Shown here: one piece after another, positions 1-8,847 of the stretch
Layout of the letters: the number at the start of each line of letters is the position of its first letter
Position numbering within the stretch: the stretch's first letter is position 1
DNA from: Candidatus Nanopelagicales bacterium
GTDB taxonomy: Bacteria > Actinomycetota > Actinomycetes > S36-B12 > GCA-2699445
Assembly (NCBI GenBank): GCA_037045355.1
Contig: JBAOHO010000012.1
Coordinates: 1-64,000 of the forward strand
Direction: 5' to 3'
Length of the DNA: 64,000 bases
Position numbers and translations under genes: made by a program
Notes under the pieces: generated by a model
The model's input: the letters and a program-made list of their open reading frames with translations, nothing else
Databases searched by the model: none
What the model was told of the DNA's origin: nothing

Positions 1-1
1 T

Positions 2-667
2 CGGCATACCAAAGCACTGTTGGCGACCGTTCTACTGTCTCGCCGTGACATCGCAACCGCAGACAGATTGGTGCGAGAGGCCCTGCAGACCTGGGAGGAG
101 CGAGGCCTCACCCACTTCCTTGCGTCGGGGGCACTGCTGTCGGGTCCCGCGGCATTCCTCGCCGCGCGTTCGGGCGAAGACGCCCAGGCGGCACAGCGCC
201 TTCGCCAAGCACACGAGGCGGTACTGACGTTCGGACCGGTGTTTCCGTGGCTGAACGTGATCAGCCATGCGTTCTCCGCTGCCGCCCAGGCGATCCTGGG
301 CGACCGGATCCAGGCCGGACACCACCTCGAGGCGGCGGTGGCGGCGGCCCGAGGACTCGACACTTCGCCGCTCCTGGCCGACCTCGTGGCCATGGCGCAC
401 GAGACCGTGGAGGGTGAATTCCGGCTCGCCCATCTCAGCCAAGCCGAGCGGCGCGTCTTCGAGCGACTCCTGACACGAGCGACACTTCGCGAGATCGCGG
501 ACTCGCTGTTCGTCTCCCCAGAGACGATCAAGACCCAAACGGGTTCCATCTATCGGAAGTTGGGCGTCTCGTCGCGTCGCGACCTCCAAGAGCTCGGGGA
601 ACCCCTCTTCGCGGCACGTTTGCTGGAACCAGGCGCGCACAGAAGCACACCCCGGCGCTCACCCTGA
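2..667 (+). CDS. LuxR-family transcriptional regulator, C-terminal part (5' truncated by window edge)
   Basis: The frame is open from base 2 with no stop, so the gene begins outside the window; the first in-window TTG is probably internal. The 221 visible residues are an alpha-helical, TPR-like stretch followed by a LuxR/GerE helix-turn-helix at the C-terminus (LSQAERRVFERLL, then REIADSLFVSPETIKT and IYRKLGV), which is the DNA-binding unit of this family. A helical repeat region directly before the HTH is typical of large MalT/LAL-type regulators with an N-terminal ATPase, but that domain is not visible, so the subclass is inference. The next gene is convergent, so the target genes probably lie upstream of the window. 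Confidence 0.85.
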   Translation, partial: RHTKALLATVLLSRRDIATADRLVREALQTWEERGLTHFLASGALLSGPAAFLAARSGEDAQAAQRLRQAHEAVLTFGPVFPWLNVISHAFSAAAQAILGDRIQAGHHLEAAVAAARGLDTSPLLADLVAMAHETVEGEFRLAHLSQAERRVFERLLTRATLREIADSLFVSPETIKTQTGSIYRKLGVSSRRDLQELGEPLFAARLLEPGAHRSTPRRSP

Positions 668-782
668 TCGGGGATTCCGCACCCGCTGCACACCGCTTGA
701 GGCTCTGCGCACCGGCCGCCCAGTCGACGACGTCATGGCTTGGATGGCCAGGCGGAACCTGCGGTCAACTGCGCGGTAGCGG

Positions 783-1298
783 TCAAGGACTGGTCAGACT
801 GTCGATGCACACGGTGATCGCCAACAACAGCGCGGCATCCTGACCCGGTGCGATCTCCACGCCATAGGTGTCACGGACGCGAAACCACTTCTTCGAAACG
901 GTCGCCACCGTGGCCCCATCGGCCTCGATCTCGTATTCGTGATCAACGATGTTGCCCTGCGCCTTCATGCTGGGGCCACCCTCGACGTCGATGGCGAACC
1001 GGTCACGCAGGCCCACGAGGGCCTTCTTGACGGTGACGTTCCCCCCAGGTCGTTCGATCTCCATGGTGTCGCGCACCCGAACCTTGCGCTCCTGGATCTT
1101 GGCGACGTCTTGTCCCGCAGCGTCGCGCAACACGAACGTGTCACGGATCCGAACGGCTTTGCCGTCGACCTTGAAGGCCCGCTGGCCGTTCTCGTCCTCG
1201 ATCCAGAAGTCGTCACCGATGGACATCAACTTCTCGCGCATCTGATATCGCGCGTTGTGGGAGCCTTCGTCGCCTCGGATTCGATCTCGCAGTCCCAT
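783..1298 (-). CDS. LURP-one-related / YxjI-type protein
   Basis: The product is 171 residues. ATG at 1298 is preceded by AGAGGA, and the protein opens MGLRDRIRG. It shows the repeated beta-strand pattern of LURP-one-like (tubby-fold) proteins: recurring segments of the type VRIRDTF, VRVRDTM, VGLRDRF and FRVRDTYGVEI, alternating with ID.EG.P motifs. There is no signal peptide and no clear membrane segment. Family members are thought to be cytoplasmic or membrane-associated and mostly lack an assigned reaction, so none is given here. A longer open frame runs upstream to 1790, but it covers a tandem repeat and has poor composition, so the internal ATG was chosen. Confidence 0.75.
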   Translation of the reverse strand: MGLRDRIRGDEGSHNARYQMREKLMSIGDDFWIEDENGQRAFKVDGKAVRIRDTFVLRDAAGQDVAKIQERKVRVRDTMEIERPGGNVTVKKALVGLRDRFAIDVEGGPSMKAQGNIVDHEYEIEADGATVATVSKKWFRVRDTYGVEIAPGQDAALLLAITVCIDSLTSP

Positions 1299-1314
1299 GT
1301 CGCTTCCTCTCGCC

Positions 1315-1381
1315 TTGTTTCCTTGCTGGTTCGTTTCCTTGCTGGTTCGTTTCCTTGCTGGTTTCGTGTCCTTGCTGGTTT
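1315..1381. repeat. Tandem repeat, about 16-bp unit, 4 copies
   Basis: Four near-identical copies of a unit with core TTCCTTGCTGGTT lie in direct succession just upstream of the LURP-one-like gene (on its 5' side). The first three are almost exact and the fourth has a small insertion. The unit does not keep a multiple of three, which supports a non-coding location. No function is known. Confidence 0.85.
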
Positions 1382-1626
1382 TCTCAGTACTTCTTGCGCT
1401 GCGGGTGGCATCAGTGGAGCAGGAACCAGCCGCGCACCTGCGCCTCGTGGTCCAGGTCCCTGTCACCGGAGACATCCACGACGACCTTGTCGATGCCGAC
1501 CGAGTCTGGTGGAGTGCGCGGCCGGATGCATCACCCGTCGGGGGGGACGTGAGAGGCCAGGTGGCTCTCGGTGACCCTTGCCCCTGATACACCGACAGCT
1601 TCTGAGTTGATCGTGGTCGAGGCGCT

Positions 1627-1674
1627 CTTGTCAGTGGCCTGCTCGGAAGGCTTGTCAGTGGCTTGCTCGGAAGG
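1627..1674. repeat. 24-bp direct duplication
   Basis: Two adjacent 24-bp copies (1627-1650 and 1651-1674) differ at one position (GGCCTGC versus GGCTTGC). In the frame continuing from the upstream minus-strand gene they encode PSEQATDK twice. The length is a multiple of three, consistent with former coding sequence. Confidence 0.85.
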
Positions 1675-2187
1675 TCAGCCTCTGGACGTCGGAGGGGTGA
1701 TGGACGAGTAGAAGGGGATGTAGGTGGCCGCCTGCGCGCGGACCTTGTTGCCCGCGCCGGGCGCACAGTCCATGGGCACAGTGAACACATAGCGATCGCG
1801 GTCGGGGTCGGCCGCGACGGTGGCTCCGCAGTTGATCCGCTGCGAGTTCCGGAAGGTCTTGATCGGCGCCCGGGGAGGGATCTGCGGGTTCGACTCGTTG
1901 CGTCTGAGTACCACTGTGGGTCCGCCGAGGAAGAAGAACTTCGTCCAGACGCTGCCGCCGCCGGCTATCGTCTCGGCCACTGCCCCGCGTGGCCCCAAGA
2001 CGACTTTCGCCACTACTTCTCGTGCGGTGTACCGCACCTTCACCGAGGTGATCCGGACAGCGGGCGTCCCAATGGAGGCCACCTCGGCCGTCGCCGGTGC
2101 GGCGGAGCCGACACGTTGTCCGGCCGCTGCCAGCACAAGAGTGAGCCCGGCCAACGCGGCCCCGAAAGTTCTGGTGGCCTTCCCCAT
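1675..2187 (-). CDS. Secreted hypothetical protein
   Basis: The product is 170 residues. ATG at 2187 is preceded by GGGAGG with 5-nt spacing, which decides the start over a longer frame to 2235. The N-terminus MGKATRTFGAALAGLTLVLAAAGQRVGSAAPA is a classical signal peptide (charged n-region, hydrophobic core, likely AXA-type cleavage site). The mature part is beta-rich (VRITSVKVRYT, TKFFFLGGPTVVLRRN) with two cysteines about 30 residues apart that could form a disulphide. I do not recognise the family. The same frame stays coding-like beyond the TGA stop down to 1411, interrupted by one further TGA, so this protein may be the shortened form of a longer ancestor. Confidence 0.6.
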   Translation of the reverse strand: MGKATRTFGAALAGLTLVLAAAGQRVGSAAPATAEVASIGTPAVRITSVKVRYTAREVVAKVVLGPRGAVAETIAGGGSVWTKFFFLGGPTVVLRRNESNPQIPPRAPIKTFRNSQRINCGATVAADPDRDRYVFTVPMDCAPGAGNKVRAQAATYIPFYSSITPPTSRG

Positions 2188-2341
2188 GTCCGCCTCCCTG
2201 TCGCTCGCCTCGCATCGGCACCCACGACCGTACAACGTGGTCGATCTCGCCGGGCGGGCTCCGTTCGTCGCCCGGCACTAGACTCAGCACTGGTGTGGCA
2301 AGAGGTCGATGGACCAAGGCGTCCGACGGTGAGGGGGCGGT

Positions 2342-4012
2342 GTGAGCGTCCCTGCTGATCAGCCCCGAGGCTGGGTGGAGGCGGTCGTCGAGGCCGGCGG
2401 TGGCGTGGTGTTCGAGGTCCGCACTCGACCCGACCGTGCGGTTGAGTACATCAGCGACACGATCCAGGGGCTGTTCGGCCAAACACCCGGCGAACTGCGT
2501 GAGAATCCCGCGCTGTTCGGCTCGCAGATCGCCGAAGACGACGCAGACCGACTCTCCGCGATCCTCGCGCTCGAGCCTGGTCAGCGCACCGAAGAGGAAC
2601 TGCGCGCGACTCGGCAGGACGGGTCGTCGGTGTGGATGCGAGTCCGTGCGCAGTGCGTCGCGCGGGCGGACGGGTCGACCGTCCTGCGCGGCGTCGGGTT
2701 CGACGTGACCGATCTTCGGTCCGCGCGGGAGCAGCTGGCCGAGTCCGAACAGCTCTACCGACTGCTGGCCGAGAACGCCTCCGACGTGGTCGCCCTCGGT
2801 GACGCGTCCGCGGTACTGCAGTGGGTGTCACCGTCCGTGCAGTACCTCCACGGATTGGACCCTGACGACCTCATTGGGAGGCCCGTCACGTCCTTTCTGC
2901 ACCCCGACGACGTGGCTCAGATGCGGACGGCCGGGACCCACGCCAACGACGGTCAGCGTGCGGAGTATGAGGCGCGCTGGCGCACGGAGGACGGCACCTA
3001 TCGGTGGATGGCCGTCACGCTGCGCCCGGTGACCGACTCGACGGGTGCGGTCGTCGGGCGAGTCGCAGCGGCACGTGACATCGAAGTCGAGCGACAGACC
3101 CGGGAGGCGTTGGCTCGCAGTGAGGAGCGGTTCCGCACAGCGCTGGAGTCCGCACCCGCCGGCATGGCTGTGGTGTCCCCAGAACGGGACTTCCTTGAGG
3201 TCAACCCGGCGCTGTGCCGACTGCTGGGCCACGACGAGGCGTGGCTGACCGAGCACGGCGTTGGGGATGTGCTCGACGCACACGACGACTACCTCGACCG
3301 ACGGATGCGAGCGGACCTCCTGGCCAGCGGCCAGCGATCCGTGACCCGCGAGCACCGGATGATCCGCGCCGATGGGCGGCGCATCTGGGTCGAGCACTCG
3401 ATCGGCGTCGTGCGGGACGAGACCGGGACCGCCACCTCGTTCGTGTCGCAGTTCATCGACGTGACCGAGTCCCGCCAGGTCCGCGACCAGTTGCGGTTCC
3501 TCGCTGCGCACGATTCGCTCACCGAGCTGATGAACCGGCGCGAGTTGTTCTCTCGAGTGGAGGCGTTGCTGCTCGACGCGTCCCACACCGGCCGTGGCGT
3601 GGCCGTGCTCTTCCTCGACCTCGACTCCCTCAAGCCGCTGAACGACGCCCACGGCCATGTCGTCGGCGATCAGGTCATCCGGGAGGTCGCCATCCGCATC
3701 CGGGCGACGGTACGCGCCGGTGACCTTGTGGCGCGGTACGGCGGAGACGAGTTCATCACCGTCCTGCCCGCGGTGGACCGGCTCGATGACGCGGTCGCCA
3801 TCGCAGAGAAGATCCACACCGCGGTGCGGGCACCGGTGACGACGACCGGAGGGACCGTACCCGTAACCCTGTCCATCGGTGTCGCGCTTGCGCAACCCGG
3901 CGACGACCCCGACACCCTGCTCAGCCGCGCGGACGCCGCTCTGTACCGCGCCAAGCGCGACGGCCGGGACCGCACCGCAACCGCTCCGCCGCCACCGGGC
4001 GAGGACTGGTGA
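2342..4012 (+). CDS. Diguanylate cyclase with three PAS domains
   Basis: The product is 556 residues. GTG at 2342 follows GAGGGGG. Three PAS/PAC units are visible (about residues 12-120, 136-255 and 262-380), each with PAS-like motifs such as QLYRLLAENASDVVAL and RFRTALESAPAGMAVV. A GGDEF domain fills the C-terminus, with the intact active-site loop YGGDEFITVLP near residue 466. RxxD (RAGD) sits five residues before GGDEF and matches the known product-inhibition I-site, so the enzyme should make cyclic di-GMP from GTP and be feedback-inhibited. No EAL domain, transmembrane segment or signal peptide is seen, so it is probably a soluble sensor; the ligand is unknown. Confidence 0.93.
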   Translation: MSVPADQPRGWVEAVVEAGGGVVFEVRTRPDRAVEYISDTIQGLFGQTPGELRENPALFGSQIAEDDADRLSAILALEPGQRTEEELRATRQDGSSVWMRVRAQCVARADGSTVLRGVGFDVTDLRSAREQLAESEQLYRLLAENASDVVALGDASAVLQWVSPSVQYLHGLDPDDLIGRPVTSFLHPDDVAQMRTAGTHANDGQRAEYEARWRTEDGTYRWMAVTLRPVTDSTGAVVGRVAAARDIEVERQTREALARSEERFRTALESAPAGMAVVSPERDFLEVNPALCRLLGHDEAWLTEHGVGDVLDAHDDYLDRRMRADLLASGQRSVTREHRMIRADGRRIWVEHSIGVVRDETGTATSFVSQFIDVTESRQVRDQLRFLAAHDSLTELMNRRELFSRVEALLLDASHTGRGVAVLFLDLDSLKPLNDAHGHVVGDQVIREVAIRIRATVRAGDLVARYGGDEFITVLPAVDRLDDAVAIAEKIHTAVRAPVTTTGGTVPVTLSIGVALAQPGDDPDTLLSRADAALYRAKRDGRDRTATAPPPPGEDW

Positions 4013-4211
4013 CGGACCACTCCGCACGCGCACCCGTTTCGATGACTCCGATTCGTTGACGTCGTTTCATGGAGATCGTCGTTTCCATTGGTGTCGGGGG
4101 TGGTGGTGATGAGCCAGTGGGGTTGGTCGGGTCCGGTGTCAGGGTTGGCGGTGATGGTGAATCGGTCGAGAGGGCACCTGTCAGAATGGCCACCCACCGA
4201 AGGAGGCGAGT

Positions 4212-4967
4212 GTGCGGATGACGTTCCGGCTCACGACCGCGCTGTTCGCAGTGGCGACGGCAGCGGTGACGGCAGTGGCCCTGGCCCTGCCCGCAGCCAA
4301 CGGCGTCGTACTCGGCGGACCCACGGACTCCCGCGGCGAGGCGCGCCAGATCGGCACCTACGCGTGGCTGAACTCCCCCAACTACTCCGGTCTCGCGCCC
4401 CTGCGTCGCGTGGTGACCCCGCGCAGCATCGGACTGGGGACGTTCCATGCGCTCGACGGTGAGCTCGTCGTCATGGGCGGCACCGCGTATCGGGTACCCA
4501 CGAGCGGCAAGCCGGAGCAGGTGTCACTATCACGACGCACTCCGTTCGCGCAGACGATCGAGTTCCACCCGGTCATCGAGCGACGACTCCCCGCCGGCGC
4601 GCAGTGCACCAACTTGGTGCAGGTGATCGACGACGCCGTCGGCACGACGCGTGGCCTGGTGGCAGTCAAGGTGCGAGGCAACTTCACGGAACTCACCACC
4701 CGCAGCGTGCCGCGACAGGAGCGACCGTGGGCCGCGCTCGCCGACGTCACCACCGATCAGACCGAGTTCGACCTGTCGGGTCGTGGCGCCCAACTCGTGG
4801 GCTTTCGCACCGGGCCGGATCTGAGCGGAGCGGCGCCGGTGGGCGTGCACTTGCACGGCCTCACCTCGGATCGGCGCGCGGGTGGTCATGTCCTGTCCTG
4901 CACAACCGGCCGCGGGGTGCGACTGCTCCTGGAGCCGGACGTGGACCTGACGGTGGTCGGCCGCTGA
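4212..4967 (+). CDS. budA: Secreted alpha-acetolactate decarboxylase homologue
   Basis: The product is 251 residues. GTG at 4212 lies 5 nt after AGGAGG (4201-4206); an ATG six bases further is possible but too far from the ribosome site. The first 30 residues form a signal peptide (FRLTTALFAVATAAVTAVALALPAANG). The rest matches acetolactate decarboxylase: GLGTFHALDGELVVMGG near residue 75, then GVHLHGLTSDRRAGGH. HLH (about 213 and 215) and the next His eleven residues later reproduce the zinc-ligand spacing of the family, and the conserved Glu of LDGE is present. The family reaction is decarboxylation of acetolactate to acetoin. Export is unusual for a central-metabolism enzyme, though secreted forms are known. 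No acetolactate synthase is nearby. Confidence 0.85.
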   Translation: MRMTFRLTTALFAVATAAVTAVALALPAANGVVLGGPTDSRGEARQIGTYAWLNSPNYSGLAPLRRVVTPRSIGLGTFHALDGELVVMGGTAYRVPTSGKPEQVSLSRRTPFAQTIEFHPVIERRLPAGAQCTNLVQVIDDAVGTTRGLVAVKVRGNFTELTTRSVPRQERPWAALADVTTDQTEFDLSGRGAQLVGFRTGPDLSGAAPVGVHLHGLTSDRRAGGHVLSCTTGRGVRLLLEPDVDLTVVGR

Positions 4968-5015
4968 GCCACCCCGCCGTGGAAAGGGCCATTACCACCA
5001 CCTATCGCTGCCGGG

Positions 5016-8000
5016 TCAGCGGCTCTTGACGCGGACCACGTCCGAGGCGGCCGTCGCACTGGCTGTGGCGGGCAGAACGGTCTTCAGTTTCGTGCCGGGG
5101 CTGACCCTCTTCACCACGGTGACCACGGCGGCCGACTGCCGTGAGGGGAAGGTCGGCGCTCGCTGGACGAGGGCCCACTTCTTGCCCGACCGGCGATAGA
5201 TCTCGGCCCGGCGCGCAGCCGCCGGCGAGGCGGTGATCGTCAACCGGACACGCTTGCCCTTCAGGGTCTTCGCCGACACCGACAGGGTCGTTCGGGTCGA
5301 GGGGGATGGGGATGGCGTCGGCGTGGGTGTCGGCGTTGGCGTCGGAGTTGGGGTCGGCGTCGGGGTGGGCGGAAGGCGTGGGGGTCGGCGTCGGGCGTCG
5401 GCGTGGGCGTCGGGCGTCGGAGTGGGCGTGAAGGCGTGGGCGTAGGCGTCGGTGTCGGCTCGGCGGTGTAGGTGAACCCATCCGCCAGCAGCGCGCTCTC
5501 GTCGTCGGGGTCCACCACCTCGACATCCACCGCACCAACCGAGCCGGCGGGAACCACAGCTGTCAGCCACGTCGAGGAGCCGTACTGGACATCGGAGGCC
5601 GCAGCCCCTCCGACCAGAACACGCAGATCAGGTTCGAATCCCAATCCTGTGATCGTGATCGTCGTGCCGCCGGATGTCGGCCCGGAGGACGGCGCGACGC
5701 TTTGGACGAGTGGATCCGCCAGGTACCAGTAGGCATTCGCGAGACTGTTCGTCCCGCCGTCCGGGTTGGTCACGGTCACCGTCACTGTCTGGGCGCGGGT
5801 CACTGACGGCACAGTGGCGGTCAGTTCCGTCGCGGACACGAAGGAGACTTCAGAAGCGGACCGACTGCCGAACTGAACCGCTGCGCCGTCTTGGAAGCCG
5901 AGCGCCTGTGAGGGTGACGACGTTGCCGCCGACGAGCGGTCCCGACGACGGCGAGACGGCGTCGACTTCAGGCGGGACGGCCACGTAGGTGAAGCCGTCC
6001 ACCAGGGTGGCGGTCCCCGAGTCCGAGTTGGTCACGGTCACATTCACCGTGCACGGGAAGGTCGATGCGCAACTGCCCGGAGCGCTGGGGGTGACCGCGG
6101 TGATCCGGGTCCCCGAGACCACCGACTCGTCGGTGGCCGGCGACCCGCCCACGGTCACAGCGGCACCGTCGATGAAGCCCGTGCCGGTGATCGTGATCTG
6201 TGTGGCCCCAGCGTCGTCACCCGACGCCGGTGAGACAGACGTGACCGTGGGGGAACTGATGTAGGTGAAGGATGCCGTGGCCACACCCTGGTCGGGATTG
6301 GTCACCACCAGGGACGCCGAGCCCGGCTGACCGCTGGGGGTTGTCGCCGTCAACTCCGTGGCCGAAACCCGCACCACATTGGTGGCGTTACGCCCTCCCA
6401 CCTGTACGGTCGCGCCATCGACGAATCCGGTTCCCGTGATGGTGATACTCGGTGCCGCCGGTTGCGGGTCCGGACCCTGGTGAGACATCGCTGATCGTCG
6501 GTGGCGTGGACACGTAGGTGAAGCCGTTGGTGAGGGTCGCGCTGCCCCACTGGTTGGTCACGGTGACGTTGCTGCTGCCGGGAGTCCCGGCCGGCGTCAC
6601 GGCGGTGATCCGAGTGCTGGACACGACCGTCACGCTGGTGGCAGCCGCACCGCCCACCGTGACCGATGCTCCTGAGGCGGTGAACCCGGATCCGGTGACG
6701 GTGATGGATGTGCCGCCCTGGTCGTCGCCCGATGCCGGCTGGACGCCGGTGATGGCGGGAGGCCCGGTGTAGGTGTAGGCGCTGGTGAGGGTGGCGGTAC
6801 CCCCGACGTCGGTGACGCTGACGTTCACGGCCCCGGGACTGCCCGCCGGCGCCGTCACCGTGAGTGCGGTGGCGGACCATTCGGACACGGTCGCCGCACT
6901 GCCACCGAATCGGGCGGTCGTTGCGGCGGTGAAGCCGGAACCGGTGATCGTGACCTGGTTACCGCCGGCTGAGGGACCCGAGGTGGGCAGTACCGACGCG
7001 ATGGTGGGCGGGTCCGGGGGCAGGTACTGGTAACCGTCCGGAAGGGTCGCCGCCGTTCCGTCCGGGTTGGTGACGATCACGTCCACGTCACCGACTGCGC
7101 CCGGCGGGGTCGTCGCCTGGATCTCCGTGGCGGACACCACCGTGACATCGGTGGCCTCCGTATCCCCGAATTCGACCAGAGCTCCGGTGACGAATCCCGT
7201 GCCGCTGATAGTCGACTGCGGTCCCACCGGCCGAAGGCCCCTCATCAGGCTGCGACCGATGCCACCACCGGGATCGGTCGGGCCTGCACACTCACCGGTC
7301 CACTGGTGGCGATCTGCGGCGTGAGAACCGCCGGCAACGTGGCGGTGATGCGACACGAAAGAGCATTGCCGACGTCAGCCGCCACGGGTGTGTAGGTACT
7401 CGCGTTGCCGACGGGGGCGGCGGTTCCGGTACGGAACCACGTGTAGGAGCGCTGCGTCGGGGTGATCGGCGCGGTGACGCTCCCCCAGGTGTCGCCCCCG
7501 CAGACCAGCGGGTACCCCTGGTAGGGCTGCCCGCTGATGGTGGGTCCCGTGATCGTGGGGTTCACCGAGGTCGACAGCCGCGTCAGTGATCGCGATCCGC
7601 TCCCCCACAGCCCTCCGTCCGGGCCGGCGAAGACCCCGCCGAGTCCCAGGCTGGGGTCCAACGTGTAGGTGTCGGTGACGGCACCGGTCGCAGGATTGAG
7701 TCGCTGCGCATTCCCCTGGCCTTGACTACCGGTGGACTCCAAGACCCACAGTCCCCCGTCGGCGGCGAACGTCAGCCCACCCCCCGCGTATTGCACGGGG
7801 TAGGTCGCTGATGTGCCGCCGGGGAACCACTTGGTGACGGTCGGCACAGCGACGTTGGTGGTCTCCGCGTACCAGACGGCGCCGTCGGGGCCGATGGCAA
7901 TGTCGTAGACGTCGTATCCGAAGTTGTAGGTGGGAATCGAGAAGTTGCTGGTGGAGATCCTGCCGAACTCGGTGGTGAATCCCGAGCCGCTGAGGTTGGA

Positions 8001-8585
8001 ATACATCCACACATAGCCGGAGGGATCAGCGGTGAGCCTTCCGGGCTCGAAGGGTGTCGTGTACTCCGTGATGGAGTAGGTGGAGGGGTTCATCCGCCCG
8101 ATCCTCTTGTTCGGACCTTCGGTGAACCAGAGGTTGCCGTCCGGCCCCGTCACGATCTGACCGAGCCCATCGGTCGAACTGATCCCCGACGTGAAAGGTA
8201 TGACAACACCGTTCGGGGAGATGAGGACGACCGCAACATGAGCGCTGGTGGAAGTCTGCTGCAGGACAGTGCCCCACATGTTGCCGTCGGGCCCAGCGGT
8301 GAGTCCGGTGATCCGGTTGTAGCCACTGCCGATTGTCACTGTGTTCACGGCCCCGCTGGTGGGGTTGACCACGTAGATCTGGCCGCCAGTCGAGGGGACC
8401 CACAGGTTGCCATCCGGACCGGTGACACCACCGACGGTGGAACTCGGGTATCCGGGCAGTGCGATGGACGTCTCAAGACCCGGCGTGGAGGAGGCCCGAC
8501 CGAAAGCCGGCACCAACAACTGACCCAGAACCAGTGCCACGGCAACGACCAAGAGAGTCGCCCCGCGGGACCGTCGAAGTACCAC
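5016..8585 (-). pseudogene. Secreted beta-propeller/IPT-TIG repeat protein with multiple frameshifts
   Basis: One long gene read from GTG 8585 to TGA 5016. Order: signal peptide; a Vgb/NHL-like propeller (recurrent GPDGNLW, GPDGNMW, GPDGAVW, GPDGGLW) over about 330 residues; a run of IPT/TIG immunoglobulin-like repeats (PASGxxxGGTxITITGTGF); a Pro-Thr linker; and a C-terminal beta domain beginning TTLSVSAKTLKG. Frame changes of one base are needed near 7255, 7210, 6450 and 5902, and about four times in the Pro-Thr linker (5360-5460). On both sides of each break the conserved motif resumes in a new frame with normal codon use. This fits recent decay or sequencing/assembly errors; an intact protein would be about 1,180 residues, secreted, and probably adhesive or wall-associated. 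Confidence 0.8.
5311..5460. repeat. Low-complexity GC repeat encoding a Pro-Thr linker
   Basis: The region is built from variations of a 6-bp GGCGTC/GGTGTC pattern. Read on the minus strand it would give an uninterrupted Pro-Thr run if three extra bases (each after CCC, before ACG or CCC) were removed and one missing base restored. Replication slippage or read errors are most likely here. Confidence 0.8.
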
Positions 8586-8808
8586 GCCGCACCTCGCTCC
8601 GAACGGGCCAGACGTGTTCGCTCACACTCCGACACCTACGTCCAAGGTAGGCCGGATTCCCTGCACGCTGCGGGGACCAAAGTCCTGCCCTACGCGCCAA
8701 TGGTCCGACAACGGACTTCTCGGCAGAGGCTGGCCGCCAGCCTCGTCGATTCGCCAGGTGCAGATGGCGCAAGAGCTATTCGTGTCACACCTCTGACGCC
8801 ACCCACAG

Positions 8809-8824
8809 ATACCCCCTGGGGTAT
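8809..8824. promoter_or_regulatory. Perfect palindrome ATACCCCCTGGGGTAT, CsoR/CstR-like operator
   Basis: Two 7-bp arms (ATACCCC and GGGGTAT) around CT lie 24 nt before the peroxiredoxin start. TATCAT (8822-8827), a plausible -10, overlaps the right arm, so a bound protein could block transcription. G-tract palindromes of this form are the recognition sites of CsoR-family repressors (copper or persulfide sensing) in actinobacteria and Firmicutes. No csoR gene is in the window, so the regulator is inference. Confidence 0.55.
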
Positions 8825-8847
8825 CATGGCCAGCGAAAGGAAGACCC

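Larger units (their letters stand above)
1299..1674. other. 376-bp intergenic region with two tandem repeats and a possible decayed C-terminal coding extension
   Basis: No intact gene is supported. The region holds a roughly 16-bp tandem repeat (1315-1381), a 24-bp duplication (1627-1674), and on the minus strand a continuation of the reading frame of the neighbouring secreted-protein gene, interrupted only by TGA at 1675-1677 and 1531-1533 and ending in TGA at 1411-1413. The last block (codons 1530 down to 1414) has about 87% G/C at third positions, like real coding DNA here. Confidence 0.5.

Noticed and set aside
1411..1677. Selenocysteine read-through at TGA codons
   Set aside because: No SECIS-like hairpin was recognised after the TGAs and no known selenoprotein family is involved; decay is simpler.
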